A stretch of 64,000 bases of DNA from Sungkyunkwania multivorans (GTDB lineage: Bacteria > Bacteroidota > Bacteroidia > Flavobacteriales > Flavobacteriaceae): the NCBI RefSeq assembly GCF_042675645.1, contig NZ_JBHTJH010000017.1, positions 124,001 through 188,000 of the forward strand. Direction: 5' to 3'. The notes beneath the pieces are model-generated. The model did no database searches. It worked only from the letters and a program-made list of their open reading frames with translations, and was not told where the DNA came from. A program made the translations under genes and the position numbers. Positions 55,397-64,000 of this stretch are shown here, in pieces. Each line of letters opens with the position of its first letter. Position 1 is the first letter of the stretch.

Positions 55397-57178
55397 ATGT
55401 CAAAAAATTTGCTCGATACAATTAAGCGCCCTCACGACCTTCGACAACTTCCAAAGGAAAAGTTGCCGGCACTGGCAACGGAACTGCGCAATTTCATTAT
55501 TGATGTGGTATCCGTAAAAGAGGGGCATTTGGGAGCAAGCCTTGGAGTTGTCGAACTTACCATTGCGCTTCATTATGTTTTTGACACTCCCAGTGACCTA
55601 CTGGTTTGGGACGTTGGCCATCAAGCTTATGGCCATAAAATACTAACGGGCCGAAAGGATACCTTTCACACCAACCGTCAACTAAATGGCCTCAGTGGTT
55701 TTCCAAAAAGGGATGAAAGCGAATATGACACATTTGGTGTTGGGCATAGCAGCACCGCCATTTCTGCAGCGTTGGGAATGGCCATTGCCTCTCAATTAAA
55801 GGGAGAGCTCCAAAAACAACATATTGCTGTCGTCGGCGATGCCTCGATCGCCAGCGGAATGGCCTTTGAAGGGCTTAATCATGCCGGCGTTACCGACGCC
55901 AATCTCCTTGTTGTCCTTAATGATAATGCAATAGGCATTGACCCCAGCGTCGGCGCCTTAAAACAGTATCTCACCAAAGCGACCATCGGCCAAAAACCAA
56001 AACAGGACAACATTATCGAAGCATTGAATTTTGATTATTCGGGCCCTATCGATGGACACGACCTATTTGCTGTCATTAAAGCATTAAGACGCCTTAAGGA
56101 GATGAAAGGGCCAAGACTTCTTCATATTATCACTACAAAGGGAAAAGGTCTTAAAAAGGCTGAAGAGGATCAAGTACGCTATCATGCACCTGGCAAATTT
56201 GACAAGATCACCGGGGATCTTCAAGCTAAAAATACGGAACATCTTCCACCAAAATTCCAAGATGTCTTTGGCCATACCATTGTCGAATTGGCCACGACCA
56301 ATGATAAAATTGTCGGCATTACACCCGCGATGCCAACAGGTAGTTCCTTGAAGTTTATGATGGAATCTATTCCCGATCGTGCTTTCGATGTCGGCATTGC
56401 AGAGCAACACGCAGTAACGCTGGCGGCCGGAATGGCAACGCAAGGATTGATTCCTTTCTGTAATATTTATTCTACGTTTCTACAACGTGCTTATGACCAA
56501 GTGATCCACGATGTGGCATTGCAAGACCTTCCAGTGATCTTCTGCTTGGACAGAGCAGGACTTGTTGGACAAGATGGAGCGACACATCACGGTGTTTTTG
56601 ATCTTGCGTATTTAAGATGTATTCCCAATATCATTATTTTCGCTCCAAGGAATGAGGTCGAGCTCAGAGATATCATGTATACCGCTCAACTTGGACTGGA
56701 CCATCCGATCGCTATTCGTTATCCAAGAGGAAGAGGAGTCACTTTAGACTGGCGGCAACCGTTTACCAAAATTGAGATCGGGACAGGTGTGCAGTTGAAA
56801 AAAGGTGATGATCTGGCGATCTTAAGCGTTGGGGCAATCGCCAAGAATGTGGAAAAAGCCATTGCGTCGTTGGAAGACCCGTCCAGCATCGCACATTATG
56901 ATATGCGTTTTATAAAACCGTTGGACGAATCACTTTTGCATCATATATTTTCGAACTATAAAAGAATTATTACGATTGAAGACGGGGCCGTAAAAGGTGG
57001 TTTTGGGAGTGCCATTCTAGAATATGCATTGACGAATGACTGCCAGCTTCCGATTGAAATGCTAGGAATTCCTGATAACTTTATTGAACATGGTACCATT
57101 GAAGAATTGCAAGCCATAGCTGGCATTTCTCCTGAGGCCATCGCAAAGACGATCAAAAAACAAAAAACCTTGGCCTGA
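55397..57178 (+). CDS. dxs: 1-deoxy-D-xylulose-5-phosphate synthase
   Basis: 593 residues, thiamin-dependent transketolase family. GDASIASGMAFEGLNHAG thiamin-binding loop, EQHAVTLAAGMA catalytic motif, and C-terminal transketolase domain. First step of the non-mevalonate isoprenoid pathway, feeding the carotenoid genes in this window. Shorter than the E. coli enzyme by about 25 residues at the N-terminus. The minus-strand terminator of the next gene lies within its last codons. Confidence 0.96.
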   Translation: MSKNLLDTIKRPHDLRQLPKEKLPALATELRNFIIDVVSVKEGHLGASLGVVELTIALHYVFDTPSDLLVWDVGHQAYGHKILTGRKDTFHTNRQLNGLSGFPKRDESEYDTFGVGHSSTAISAALGMAIASQLKGELQKQHIAVVGDASIASGMAFEGLNHAGVTDANLLVVLNDNAIGIDPSVGALKQYLTKATIGQKPKQDNIIEALNFDYSGPIDGHDLFAVIKALRRLKEMKGPRLLHIITTKGKGLKKAEEDQVRYHAPGKFDKITGDLQAKNTEHLPPKFQDVFGHTIVELATTNDKIVGITPAMPTGSSLKFMMESIPDRAFDVGIAEQHAVTLAAGMATQGLIPFCNIYSTFLQRAYDQVIHDVALQDLPVIFCLDRAGLVGQDGATHHGVFDLAYLRCIPNIIIFAPRNEVELRDIMYTAQLGLDHPIAIRYPRGRGVTLDWRQPFTKIEIGTGVQLKKGDDLAILSVGAIAKNVEKAIASLEDPSSIAHYDMRFIKPLDESLLHHIFSNYKRIITIEDGAVKGGFGSAILEYALTNDCQLPIEMLGIPDNFIEHGTIEELQAIAGISPEAIAKTIKKQKTLA

Positions 57179-57189
57179 TGACCAAGGTT
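57166..57189 (-). terminator. terminator of the large secreted-protein gene, inside the 3' end of dxs
   Basis: AACCTTGG/CCAAGGTT stem; on the minus strand followed by TTTTTTGTTTTTTG. It therefore stops transcription of the 57215-61480 gene and shares bases with the dxs stop. Confidence 0.82.
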
Positions 57190-57214
57190 CTTCTAGATCT
57201 CACTTTTCAGTGTA

Positions 57215-60200
57215 TTAAAATTGCTGTCCTTTTCCTATGTTGGGTCTCAAGACATTATTGATGTCCGTAAGTTGCACCTGTCCGTTCATATCCAGGTCTG
57301 AGTTGCTATAACCTGCCGTTCCCAGTTGTGGACGTATGCTAGAAACGTCGGTATTCTGTATCTGCCCATTGATATCTTGGTCTCCCGCGAACATGGCAAA
57401 AGATCCGTTTCCAAGGTCGGCAACCGCATTTGACCCTCCTATTACAGCTGCGGTCCCAGCAGATAGATCGATCAGATTCGCTGTTTTGGACAAGGCGTGA
57501 GTATTTGTGCTGGATATATTCAAATGTGTTCTGTGTGAGATGACCAGATAGTAATTTCCGGCAGGCTGTGTAAAGTTCAGTATAGAAGTTCCGTCGGTGG
57601 CGACGATATCACCATCTCTTTGGATCAAAGCCGAAACACCATCAACGAGTATTTCTCTATCAGTGGCACTTCTTAATTCAACCCAGACCCAATCCACGAT
57701 CGCATCATTCCCCGTTACACTAAACACGGAGGAATTGCAGGTTGCCCCATCTGCATAGGGAGAAGTGGTCGGAATCAAACCATTTGCGCGCAATGTATCT
57801 GTCATATTATTATCTACCGAAGAGATCATCGCGCCTTGTAGAAAGGCCTTTGTTTGCAGTGAAATGGTCTCTGGTAAAATATTGATGGTATAGTCTTCCG
57901 TCTCACCATAGTTGTTGTTATGGTCTGCAGTACAAGGACCTCCTACATTCTCATTGTATTGCTCTGTGACTCTCATACGTGTAGCACCCGTCACTGCATT
58001 TGTTGGAATCGTAATATCCACGGAACGTGTTACATTTCCATTCGCGTCTGCATAGAATCCGATATCCGTTCGCTCATCTGGGGTAAATTGATAGTCTCTA
58101 TTCCAATCGAACCAAACGGTGGCATATTCATTATAATTCGCAAAAACAGTCACTGTCAAGGTATACACATCACCTTTATTCACGTCAGTGGACAAGTTGG
58201 TAAAATCTGTATATCCGACGCCGTTGGTAGTTCCCGTTCCTTGATTGTTGATCGTTCCAAACGTTACGCCATCGATATACTCATCTGTATCCACGGCCTG
58301 TGAGAAGGTAGATGCACAATATGAAGGTGTTTCGGTAGTAAAACTAAAGGCTGAGGATACAGTACCGATGCCACAGCTATTATTTGGTGTCACACGCCAG
58401 TAATAGGTGGTGTCAGCCTGAAGTGCAGCAACGGTCGTGTAACTATTTATTGTATTGCTTCCAGTTTCAACAATGGTATCAAAGGTCGGGTCGGAGGCGA
58501 TCTCTACATCATAGCTCTCTGCATTAGCATCTGCCACCCATGATACCGTTGGTGCAATAAAGACATTTGTGGCGCCATCTGCTGGTGCGCTTAGGGTCAA
58601 TGCGCCAAAGTTTGAATCCAAAACCTGAAGGTTTACGTTCAGATTCTTGGTAATTGAAGAGGCCGTGCCTGTAATTTGAATAGGATATGCACCTGCTGTT
58701 GTTCCATCTAAATTTGAAACGACCGCTGTAATATTTTGTGTAGTGCTCGTTGAGCTTGGAGTGAAATTGATGGTCGCTCCTGCCGGTAATCCTGTAGCAC
58801 TAAAGGTTGTGGTTTCACTAAATCCATTCAAAACGGTATAGGTAAACTCGAAGGTCGCTGTAGTGCCCGAGGTATTGCAAGCCGCTTGATCCCCTGCCAC
58901 ATCTGTTAGGGTGAAATCTGGAGATGTATTTTGAAGGAATTGACCTGTAAACATCCCTCTACCAAAAGTGGTCGCGAGCACGGCGTTATCCGAAGCTCTG
59001 AGGTCGAGATCCATCACTTTCACATCGCTCATCCCGTTGTATGATTGTACCCAGTTAGGGCTGGCGGAATCAAAATTGGAAGTCGCCCAGACACCTAATT
59101 CTGTTCCGATGATCACTTCATTGCTATGGAAAGGATTTTGTAGAATGGCCTTTACTGGCATATCTGGTAGGTCGCCCTCTTTACTAGACCAAGTGGTTCC
59201 TCCATTGGAAGTATACCAAACATTGGTTACTCCATAATTATGGAAGGTTACAAAAATTTCGTTTTCGTTCGTTCCAAATTCGATGTCAGAAATACTTCCA
59301 AGAAAGCTACCACCAGTGATATTGGTCCAATTGGGAGTGCCCTCGGCATTGGTGAGTCTTAGAAGCTTTCCATTGGAAGTCCCTACCAAAAGTGTAGAAC
59401 TTGCTGTTGTATATGGCGATACTTCAAAAGCCGTTGGTGCCGCATCTAAGAGGGCGTTTGTCAATTGCGCTTTGGTCGCTGAGTTATTTCCTAAGGTATA
59501 TCTATTAATTCTGTAGGTAGTCTCGAAAGTACCATTGGCGTACATAATATTCAGATTATGATCCAATCCAGCCTGATTGATAAAATCACCTTCACTTTGA
59601 TTATTCTGAATCGTATACCCAGCACCCGTATATGGAAGCCTTCTATAATAATGTACGTTATAGACATACGAGGTGATCATATAATTGCCGTCCTTATCAA
59701 TGGTGCTGTAGGCACCATCTCCACCTGTTACTTCGAGACTGCTATTGATCCCAGCCGAGGCTCCGTTGATAAACTGCGATCCATTGTCCTGTGCTCCCGC
59801 CAAAAGATACTCTGTACTAGCGCTTGGTCCAATACCACCATAATAGAATTGCGTGGTTATATATCCTGTATTTCTGTCGCCAATGACATTGGCATTTTCT
59901 GCTGTCGAAAGACTGGAAGCATAATATACCCCTCCATCATTGCCAAAGATCGCCTGATTGCTATTCCCAGGTCTGAAAGCCATGGCATGCTGATCAGCGT
60001 GTACTAGTGAACAGTTTAATCCCGCCAAATTGTTATTGTTAGACCACTTTGATATCTGTTCCCATTCGTTGGTAAGATTTGTATTAGGTCCTTGCGTTGA
60101 TCGGAAAAGATCGATTCCACCAACATAGATGATGTTATCGTTGTTAGGGTCCGCTTCAATGACCAGGTCATAAAATGCCTGACCTCTAGTAAAATCGTCT

Positions 60201-61480
60201 GCTGGAATACCATTATCTGCATCGTTAGGAAGTGCGAGCTCGGTAGGAGCCGTTGCAAACCCGTCGAGTGTTGCGTATATGTGCACTGGGGAGGCATTTC
60301 CTTGTACCAAAGCATAAAGCTTGTTAGGGCTTGTTGTTGACGGCTCGATCTCCACGCGATTTGCATCTGTTAAGGGCGAGGCGGCTGCTTCGGTCCAAAT
60401 TGCACCATTTGTTGAGCTGTAAACTCGTCCTCCAGAATAGCCAGCAGTCCCAATAGTTCCGCCGATACCTGGAGTTCTGATTGTCCCCATCCAAAGCTTG
60501 TTGTCCGAACCGATCTCTAGATCATTGGGAATATAGTAGTAGCTGGCGCCGCTAAAGGTAAATTCCATATTGGGCGATTCGATACGTGACCAGTTGGTGC
60601 CGCCATTGGTCGTTCTATACAACCCGGCACTTTGTAGCCCCAACCAATCTGTTGGACTTGCAGCATCTCCATATACGTGTGCTCCGACTCCGATGAAAAC
60701 TTCTGTAGACGTGCCGTTATCCCAAGCGATAATATCATTGATATAAAAAATGCCCGCCAAGAATGAGTTACTTGCACTAAAGTCAAAGGAGCCTGGCCCA
60801 GCCAGTTGTACGGGCACGTTGCTCCAAGTGGTTCCACCATCGGTCGTTTTGTAAACGCCGTTGCCCACGGCAGCTCCAAAAGTGTATTGCTCTCCTGTAC
60901 CAAGATACCAGGTATTAGAATCTCTTGGGTCGACGGTAATGCAGGAAACGTTCAGATTTCCGGGAACTCCTGCCACCTGTGTCCATCCGCCATCGTTTGT
61001 AATATCGTTATCTACCCAAAGGCCTCCACTCACTCCTGCAGCAAAGACTCTTCTATTGGTTGCATCATTAGGGTCAAAAAGCAAAGCTCTAGTTCGACCT
61101 CCTACATTGTTCGGACCTCTATTCTCCCATTGATTATCTACTGCATCTCCTGGCATTCTGCCCAGTGACCTATTCTCTTGTAGTTGCCTTTGTAACTCGA
61201 GTACTTTATTGGGCTCTGGCTTCCCTGTGGCAGGATTCATGGTCAATTCCCATTCTCTCTCATAAAATTTATTAGGAGGGAGACCTGCTGCCTTTCGTTC
61301 TTTCTTTGATAGCTTTTTAGTTTCTTTAAAAGGGCTATTCTCTAAAAAGTTATGGTGTTTTGTTCTTAGAGCGATGATGTCGGAATCCGAGTCAGCGTTG
61401 TTGTTATATTGCAGTACAGAAAGGATAGCTGTTGTAGCCAAGGTTGCTAGGAGGCCATAGCCTAGTAATCGTTTTTTCAT
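57215..61480 (-). CDS. large secreted Asp-box propeller protein with GEVED and dockerin-like ends
   Basis: 1421 residues. Signal/anchor helix, then about 700 residues of repeated GVYKTTDGGTTWS-type Asp boxes, the VPS10/sortilin-like propeller pattern, a fibronectin-III-like segment (about 960-1050), a GEVED domain (NYGETEDYTI), and a C-terminal dockerin-like duplicated motif (GDQDINGQIQNTDVSSIRP and DLDMNGQVQLTDINNVLRP). It has no standard type 9 sorting domain, so an alternative export or anchoring is implied. Probable surface or extracellular binding protein; ligand unknown. Ends at the terminator in dxs. Confidence 0.85.
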   Translation of the reverse strand: MKKRLLGYGLLATLATTAILSVLQYNNNADSDSDIIALRTKHHNFLENSPFKETKKLSKKERKAAGLPPNKFYEREWELTMNPATGKPEPNKVLELQRQLQENRSLGRMPGDAVDNQWENRGPNNVGGRTRALLFDPNDATNRRVFAAGVSGGLWVDNDITNDGGWTQVAGVPGNLNVSCITVDPRDSNTWYLGTGEQYTFGAAVGNGVYKTTDGGTTWSNVPVQLAGPGSFDFSASNSFLAGIFYINDIIAWDNGTSTEVFIGVGAHVYGDAASPTDWLGLQSAGLYRTTNGGTNWSRIESPNMEFTFSGASYYYIPNDLEIGSDNKLWMGTIRTPGIGGTIGTAGYSGGRVYSSTNGAIWTEAAASPLTDANRVEIEPSTTSPNKLYALVQGNASPVHIYATLDGFATAPTELALPNDADNGIPADDFTRGQAFYDLVIEADPNNDNIIYVGGIDLFRSTQGPNTNLTNEWEQISKWSNNNNLAGLNCSLVHADQHAMAFRPGNSNQAIFGNDGGVYYASSLSTAENANVIGDRNTGYITTQFYYGGIGPSASTEYLLAGAQDNGSQFINGASAGINSSLEVTGGDGAYSTIDKDGNYMITSYVYNVHYYRRLPYTGAGYTIQNNQSEGDFINQAGLDHNLNIMYANGTFETTYRINRYTLGNNSATKAQLTNALLDAAPTAFEVSPYTTASSTLLVGTSNGKLLRLTNAEGTPNWTNITGGSFLGSISDIEFGTNENEIFVTFHNYGVTNVWYTSNGGTTWSSKEGDLPDMPVKAILQNPFHSNEVIIGTELGVWATSNFDSASPNWVQSYNGMSDVKVMDLDLRASDNAVLATTFGRGMFTGQFLQNTSPDFTLTDVAGDQAACNTSGTTATFEFTYTVLNGFSETTTFSATGLPAGATINFTPSSTSTTQNITAVVSNLDGTTAGAYPIQITGTASSITKNLNVNLQVLDSNFGALTLSAPADGATNVFIAPTVSWVADANAESYDVEIASDPTFDTIVETGSNTINSYTTVAALQADTTYYWRVTPNNSCGIGTVSSAFSFTTETPSYCASTFSQAVDTDEYIDGVTFGTINNQGTGTTNGVGYTDFTNLSTDVNKGDVYTLTVTVFANYNEYATVWFDWNRDYQFTPDERTDIGFYADANGNVTRSVDITIPTNAVTGATRMRVTEQYNENVGGPCTADHNNNYGETEDYTINILPETISLQTKAFLQGAMISSVDNNMTDTLRANGLIPTTSPYADGATCNSSVFSVTGNDAIVDWVWVELRSATDREILVDGVSALIQRDGDIVATDGTSILNFTQPAGNYYLVISHRTHLNISSTNTHALSKTANLIDLSAGTAAVIGGSNAVADLGNGSFAMFAGDQDINGQIQNTDVSSIRPQLGTAGYSNSDLDMNGQVQLTDINNVLRPNIGKGQQF

Positions 61481-61626
61481 AAATAGGTTATGTTAGGGGT
61501 ACTAAAATTCCATGCCGAAGCTAGCTTTTAGTTAAAGAATAGCAAAAAAAATGTTGTAGACTGATCGATTTCATAGGTCAACCACTTAAAATTTTGAGAA
61601 ATCATCAAAATATTGAAAGGGTACCG

Positions 61627-62961
61627 TTACACGCCCTTGATTTTTTGATGAAGATCCAAGGCCTTCCCATCTGAGAGACTCGCAACAAAGCAGGCCACTT
61701 GCAATAGCTGTTGATAGCATGAGGTGGTTGCAATAAATCTTGAAGGAAGCAGCGTAAGGATCAACTTGTCATAATTGGTCTGAACATTTTGGACGCTGTT
61801 GGTCACCGCGGTGCAAAATGTGTCCAATAGATCGCTTATAATTCGATAGCCTTTGATCTCCTTCTCGATCACTTCGGAAGAACGGTACACTTTTTCGACA
61901 CTTAGCTTAATAATGTCTTCTATCTGCGCCTTATAGTTGCTTTTATCTAGCAAAGCACGGTCAAAGGTTCCTTCTAGAATGGCCTCCTCATTTTTTAGGA
62001 AAACATCGGCCGCATCCCATATGAGTGTGCTGATCGATAAGGCCCTGAGATAACTCAATCGGTCTTCTGTTGTCTGTAAGGCATTATACTTATCGGTATT
62101 GATAGTATTCTTCACCAGTTTTATCAGATATTCCAAGGCAAAGTCCTCTTCGATAAGTCCAAGGTTGATACCATCCTCAAAGTCGATGATGGTATAGCAA
62201 ATATCATCGGCCGCTTCTACCAAAAATGTCAGTGGGTGTCGGGAGAAGCTGATATCTTTTCCTTTTCTGGTTTGAAGCAAGCCAAGCTCGATGGCCACCT
62301 CTTCAAAAAAATCTTTATCCGATTGGAAGAAGCCAAATTTCTTATCAGCAATATGTTTGGTAGGTTTCTTTGGAAGTGATTCCTTGGGATATTTCATAAA
62401 AGTTCCCAAAGTGGCATAGCTGAGTCGTAGAGAGCCCTCCACTCCTTTTCTCGTTTCGGTAAGTATTTTGAAACCATTGGCGTTGCCTTCAAAATCACAC
62501 AGATCTTGATACTCCTTTTCGGTCAACTGCGATTTGAATTGCTTTCCATTCCCCGTTTTAAAGTATTCGCCAATGGCACGCTCACCGCTATGTCCAAATG
62601 GTGGGTTGCCAATATCATGCGCCAATGCGGCTGTGGCCACGATAGCACCAAAATCATTGAACTGATATCCGTGAACTTCCTTTAAATGTGGATGTTTCTC
62701 CAAGAGGCGTTTTCCCACCATCCTGCCAAGACTTCGGCCTACGACTGAAACTTCCAAACTATGGGTAAGTCTGGTATGCACAAAATCGGTCTTGGACATC
62801 GGGATCACCTGTGTCTTGTCTTGCAGGCTTCGGAAGGCCTGTGAGAAGATGATACGGTCGTAATCAACCTCAAAGCCTAGCCGGGTCTCATCCTGCTCCT
62901 TACGCAAGCGTTTGTGCGTATCGCCGTATCTCTTTAAAGAAAGTAATTGTTCCCAGTTCAT
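61627..62961 (-). CDS. dgt: deoxyguanosine triphosphate triphosphohydrolase (dGTPase)
   Basis: 444 residues, HD-domain dNTPase. HTRLTHSLEV and LAHDIGNPPFGHSGE carry the metal histidines and Asp. Breaks dGTP to deoxyguanosine and triphosphate. The ATG at 62961 is chosen. Same strand as the RDD gene, 10 bases, and near the ribonucleotide reductase, so dNTP balance is handled within one neighbourhood. Confidence 0.93.
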   Translation of the reverse strand: MNWEQLLSLKRYGDTHKRLRKEQDETRLGFEVDYDRIIFSQAFRSLQDKTQVIPMSKTDFVHTRLTHSLEVSVVGRSLGRMVGKRLLEKHPHLKEVHGYQFNDFGAIVATAALAHDIGNPPFGHSGERAIGEYFKTGNGKQFKSQLTEKEYQDLCDFEGNANGFKILTETRKGVEGSLRLSYATLGTFMKYPKESLPKKPTKHIADKKFGFFQSDKDFFEEVAIELGLLQTRKGKDISFSRHPLTFLVEAADDICYTIIDFEDGINLGLIEEDFALEYLIKLVKNTINTDKYNALQTTEDRLSYLRALSISTLIWDAADVFLKNEEAILEGTFDRALLDKSNYKAQIEDIIKLSVEKVYRSSEVIEKEIKGYRIISDLLDTFCTAVTNSVQNVQTNYDKLILTLLPSRFIATTSCYQQLLQVACFVASLSDGKALDLHQKIKGV

Positions 62962-62971
62962 TTGACTATTC

Positions 62972-63484
62972 TTATTCTTCTGGCTTTCCGATCTGATCAA
63001 GCTCGTTGTAAGCATTATTTTTTGCTTCTAATTTTTCAACATCTACCACATAAGTGTCTGACCATTGATCGTGCCATCCTCTTCCTAGCTCTCCAAAAAA
63101 TGAGAATTGCTCAAATGGAACCATTCTAGAAAGCGAACGTTTCAAGGTATGACCTATGGTCGGTTTATTACCATTGATGTCGACGGTTACGGTTTTGGTG
63201 AGATACTTCCCTATAGTTCTTCCACCCAAAAGACTTTCAGCTATAAAATAATACGTTCCATATATCAAAAGCGTGATCAGTCTATCGACCAATGGGTTTG
63301 CATTTTCGAGTGCCATTAGTTGTTCTTCAACATCATCTCCGCCCATCGAGACGTATATCATTCCATAGATAAGGGCACCTCCTATAAAAACTATATAAAA
63401 GATTATGAGGTCTGTAAAATAATTTGCAAATCGTTTTCCTTTAGAAGCGTAAAGGTCTTCTGTAACTGTAAATGTTTTATTCAT
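62972..63484 (-). CDS. RDD-family membrane protein
   Basis: 170 residues with an RDD domain (RFANYFTDLIIFYIVF and GGRTIGKYLTKTVTV) and several membrane helices. The family is of unclear function, sometimes ion-transport-related. Between dgt and nrdA on the same strand. Confidence 0.85.
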   Translation of the reverse strand: MNKTFTVTEDLYASKGKRFANYFTDLIIFYIVFIGGALIYGMIYVSMGGDDVEEQLMALENANPLVDRLITLLIYGTYYFIAESLLGGRTIGKYLTKTVTVDINGNKPTIGHTLKRSLSRMVPFEQFSFFGELGRGWHDQWSDTYVVDVEKLEAKNNAYNELDQIGKPEE

Positions 63485-63540
63485 GCGGGTGATATCTATT
63501 CGTCCAAATATAATAAATGTAAGTCGTGGTAAACATCAAT

Positions 63541-63575
63541 AAAGGGAAGCTTCTAATTACAGAAGACTTCCCTTT
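63541..63575 (-). terminator. terminator of the ribonucleotide reductase gene
   Basis: A stem AAAGGGAAG...CTTCCCTTT with an AGAAG/TTCT extension between the reductase stop and the RDD gene. The T run on the minus strand is short. Confidence 0.6.
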
Positions 63576-63598
63576 TAGGCTATGGTAACTAAATTTGG

Positions 63599-64000
63599 CT
63601 ATGAACCGCACATCAGGCAATCGTCATCTTCACTCTCTTGACTTTTTGCGAGCATTTCCTTTAACTCCTGTGGCGTTAAAGGCTCTACTGCTACTGGCGT
63701 TGGTTTTTCTCCCGCCGCCAAGGCCGAGGCTTCGATCTCCACTGGTGCAGCTTTCTTCTTATTATCTAAGGTAAATTTGATCGCATCTACCGCAGACTTC
63801 GTTCTCAGGTAGTACATTCCTGTCTTCAGTCCGGATTTCCATGCATAGAAATGCATAGAGGTCAACTTGGCAAAGTTGGCACCTTCCATAAACAAGTTCA
63901 ATGATTGCGACTGATCGATAAAGTATCCTCTATGGCGAGACATATCGATGATATCCTTCATGCTCAACTCCCAAACGGTCTTGTACAATTCCTTGATGTC
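63599..64000 (-). CDS. nrdA: class Ia ribonucleotide reductase large subunit, 3' end
   Basis: The frame is open to the right edge, so this is only the C-terminal 133 residues. It contains ELYKTVWELS, DQSQSLNLF and the terminal redox pair CLMCGS that reduces the active-site disulfide. A long acidic linker lies before it. The gene begins outside the window. Confidence 0.92.
   Translation of the reverse strand, partial: DIKELYKTVWELSMKDIIDMSRHRGYFIDQSQSLNLFMEGANFAKLTSMHFYAWKSGLKTGMYYLRTKSAVDAIKFTLDNKKKAAPVEIEASALAAGEKPTPVAVEPLTPQELKEMLAKSQESEDDDCLMCGS

Noticed and set aside
1..64000. CRISPR array, phage or insertion sequence
   Set aside because: I saw no regularly spaced direct repeats, no transposase or integrase, and no phage structural genes.

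Overview
The window looks like chromosomal DNA of a marine member of the Flavobacteriaceae (Bacteroidota). The base composition is AT-rich. Several genes sit behind TAnnTTTG -7 boxes, some with a TTTG or TTG element 18-19 bases upstream, which is the Bacteroidota promoter pattern, and strong Shine-Dalgarno sequences are rare. Two TonB-dependent receptors, a lycopene cyclase with a polyprenyl synthase, a FeoAB locus with a Cys-rich FeoB partner, and a GNAT-nitrilase fusion fit that group. I saw no phage, insertion sequence or CRISPR array.

Layout. 0-4.2 kb: a GAF-PAS-adenylate cyclase cut by the left edge, a TerB-like protein, and an ECF sigma factor followed by two paralogous 58-residue proteins and a possible frameshifted third coding stretch. 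4.3-9.8 kb: a tightly packed five-gene operon (threonine-synthase-like PLP enzyme, DUF1611/DgcN-like protein, MurL-like PP-loop ATPase, creatininase-family amidohydrolase, enolase-superfamily dipeptide epimerase). It looks like an uncharacterised amino-acid or peptide stereochemistry pathway and is the best candidate for a new system here. 10-13.3 kb: Nudix hydrolase, GNAT-nitrilase fusion, SET-domain protein, small acidic exported protein. 13.7-17.6 kb: on the minus strand a divergent S21 paralogue, a 47-52 residue unknown protein and a second RpoD-type sigma factor overlap each other's ends; on the plus strand a fatty-acid desaturase and a cold-shock protein follow.

17.8-25 kb: prohibitin-like protein, cupin, small proteins, an AraC regulator, tRNA-Asn(GUU), RseP and an M1 aminopeptidase. 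25-36 kb: SCO protein, FeoA-FeoB-Cys-rich protein, a zincin-like protein, an S9 peptidase, and a metal locus (ZIP transporter and DtxR/MntR regulator, divergent from a TonB receptor plus thioredoxin) with a DtxR-like palindrome in the shared promoter. 36-47 kb: a LOV-like PAS protein lacking the photoactive cysteine, lycopene cyclase and polyprenyl synthase, then a TetR-TolC-MFP-RND efflux operon with a clear TetR-type operator.

47-64 kb: GlsB-type membrane protein, a large TonB receptor, aspS, a CLC-CBS channel lacking the usual glutamates, a second cold-shock protein, tadA, dxs, a 1421-residue secreted beta-propeller protein with GEVED and dockerin-like ends, a dGTPase, an RDD protein, and the 3' end of the class I ribonucleotide reductase large subunit cut by the right edge.
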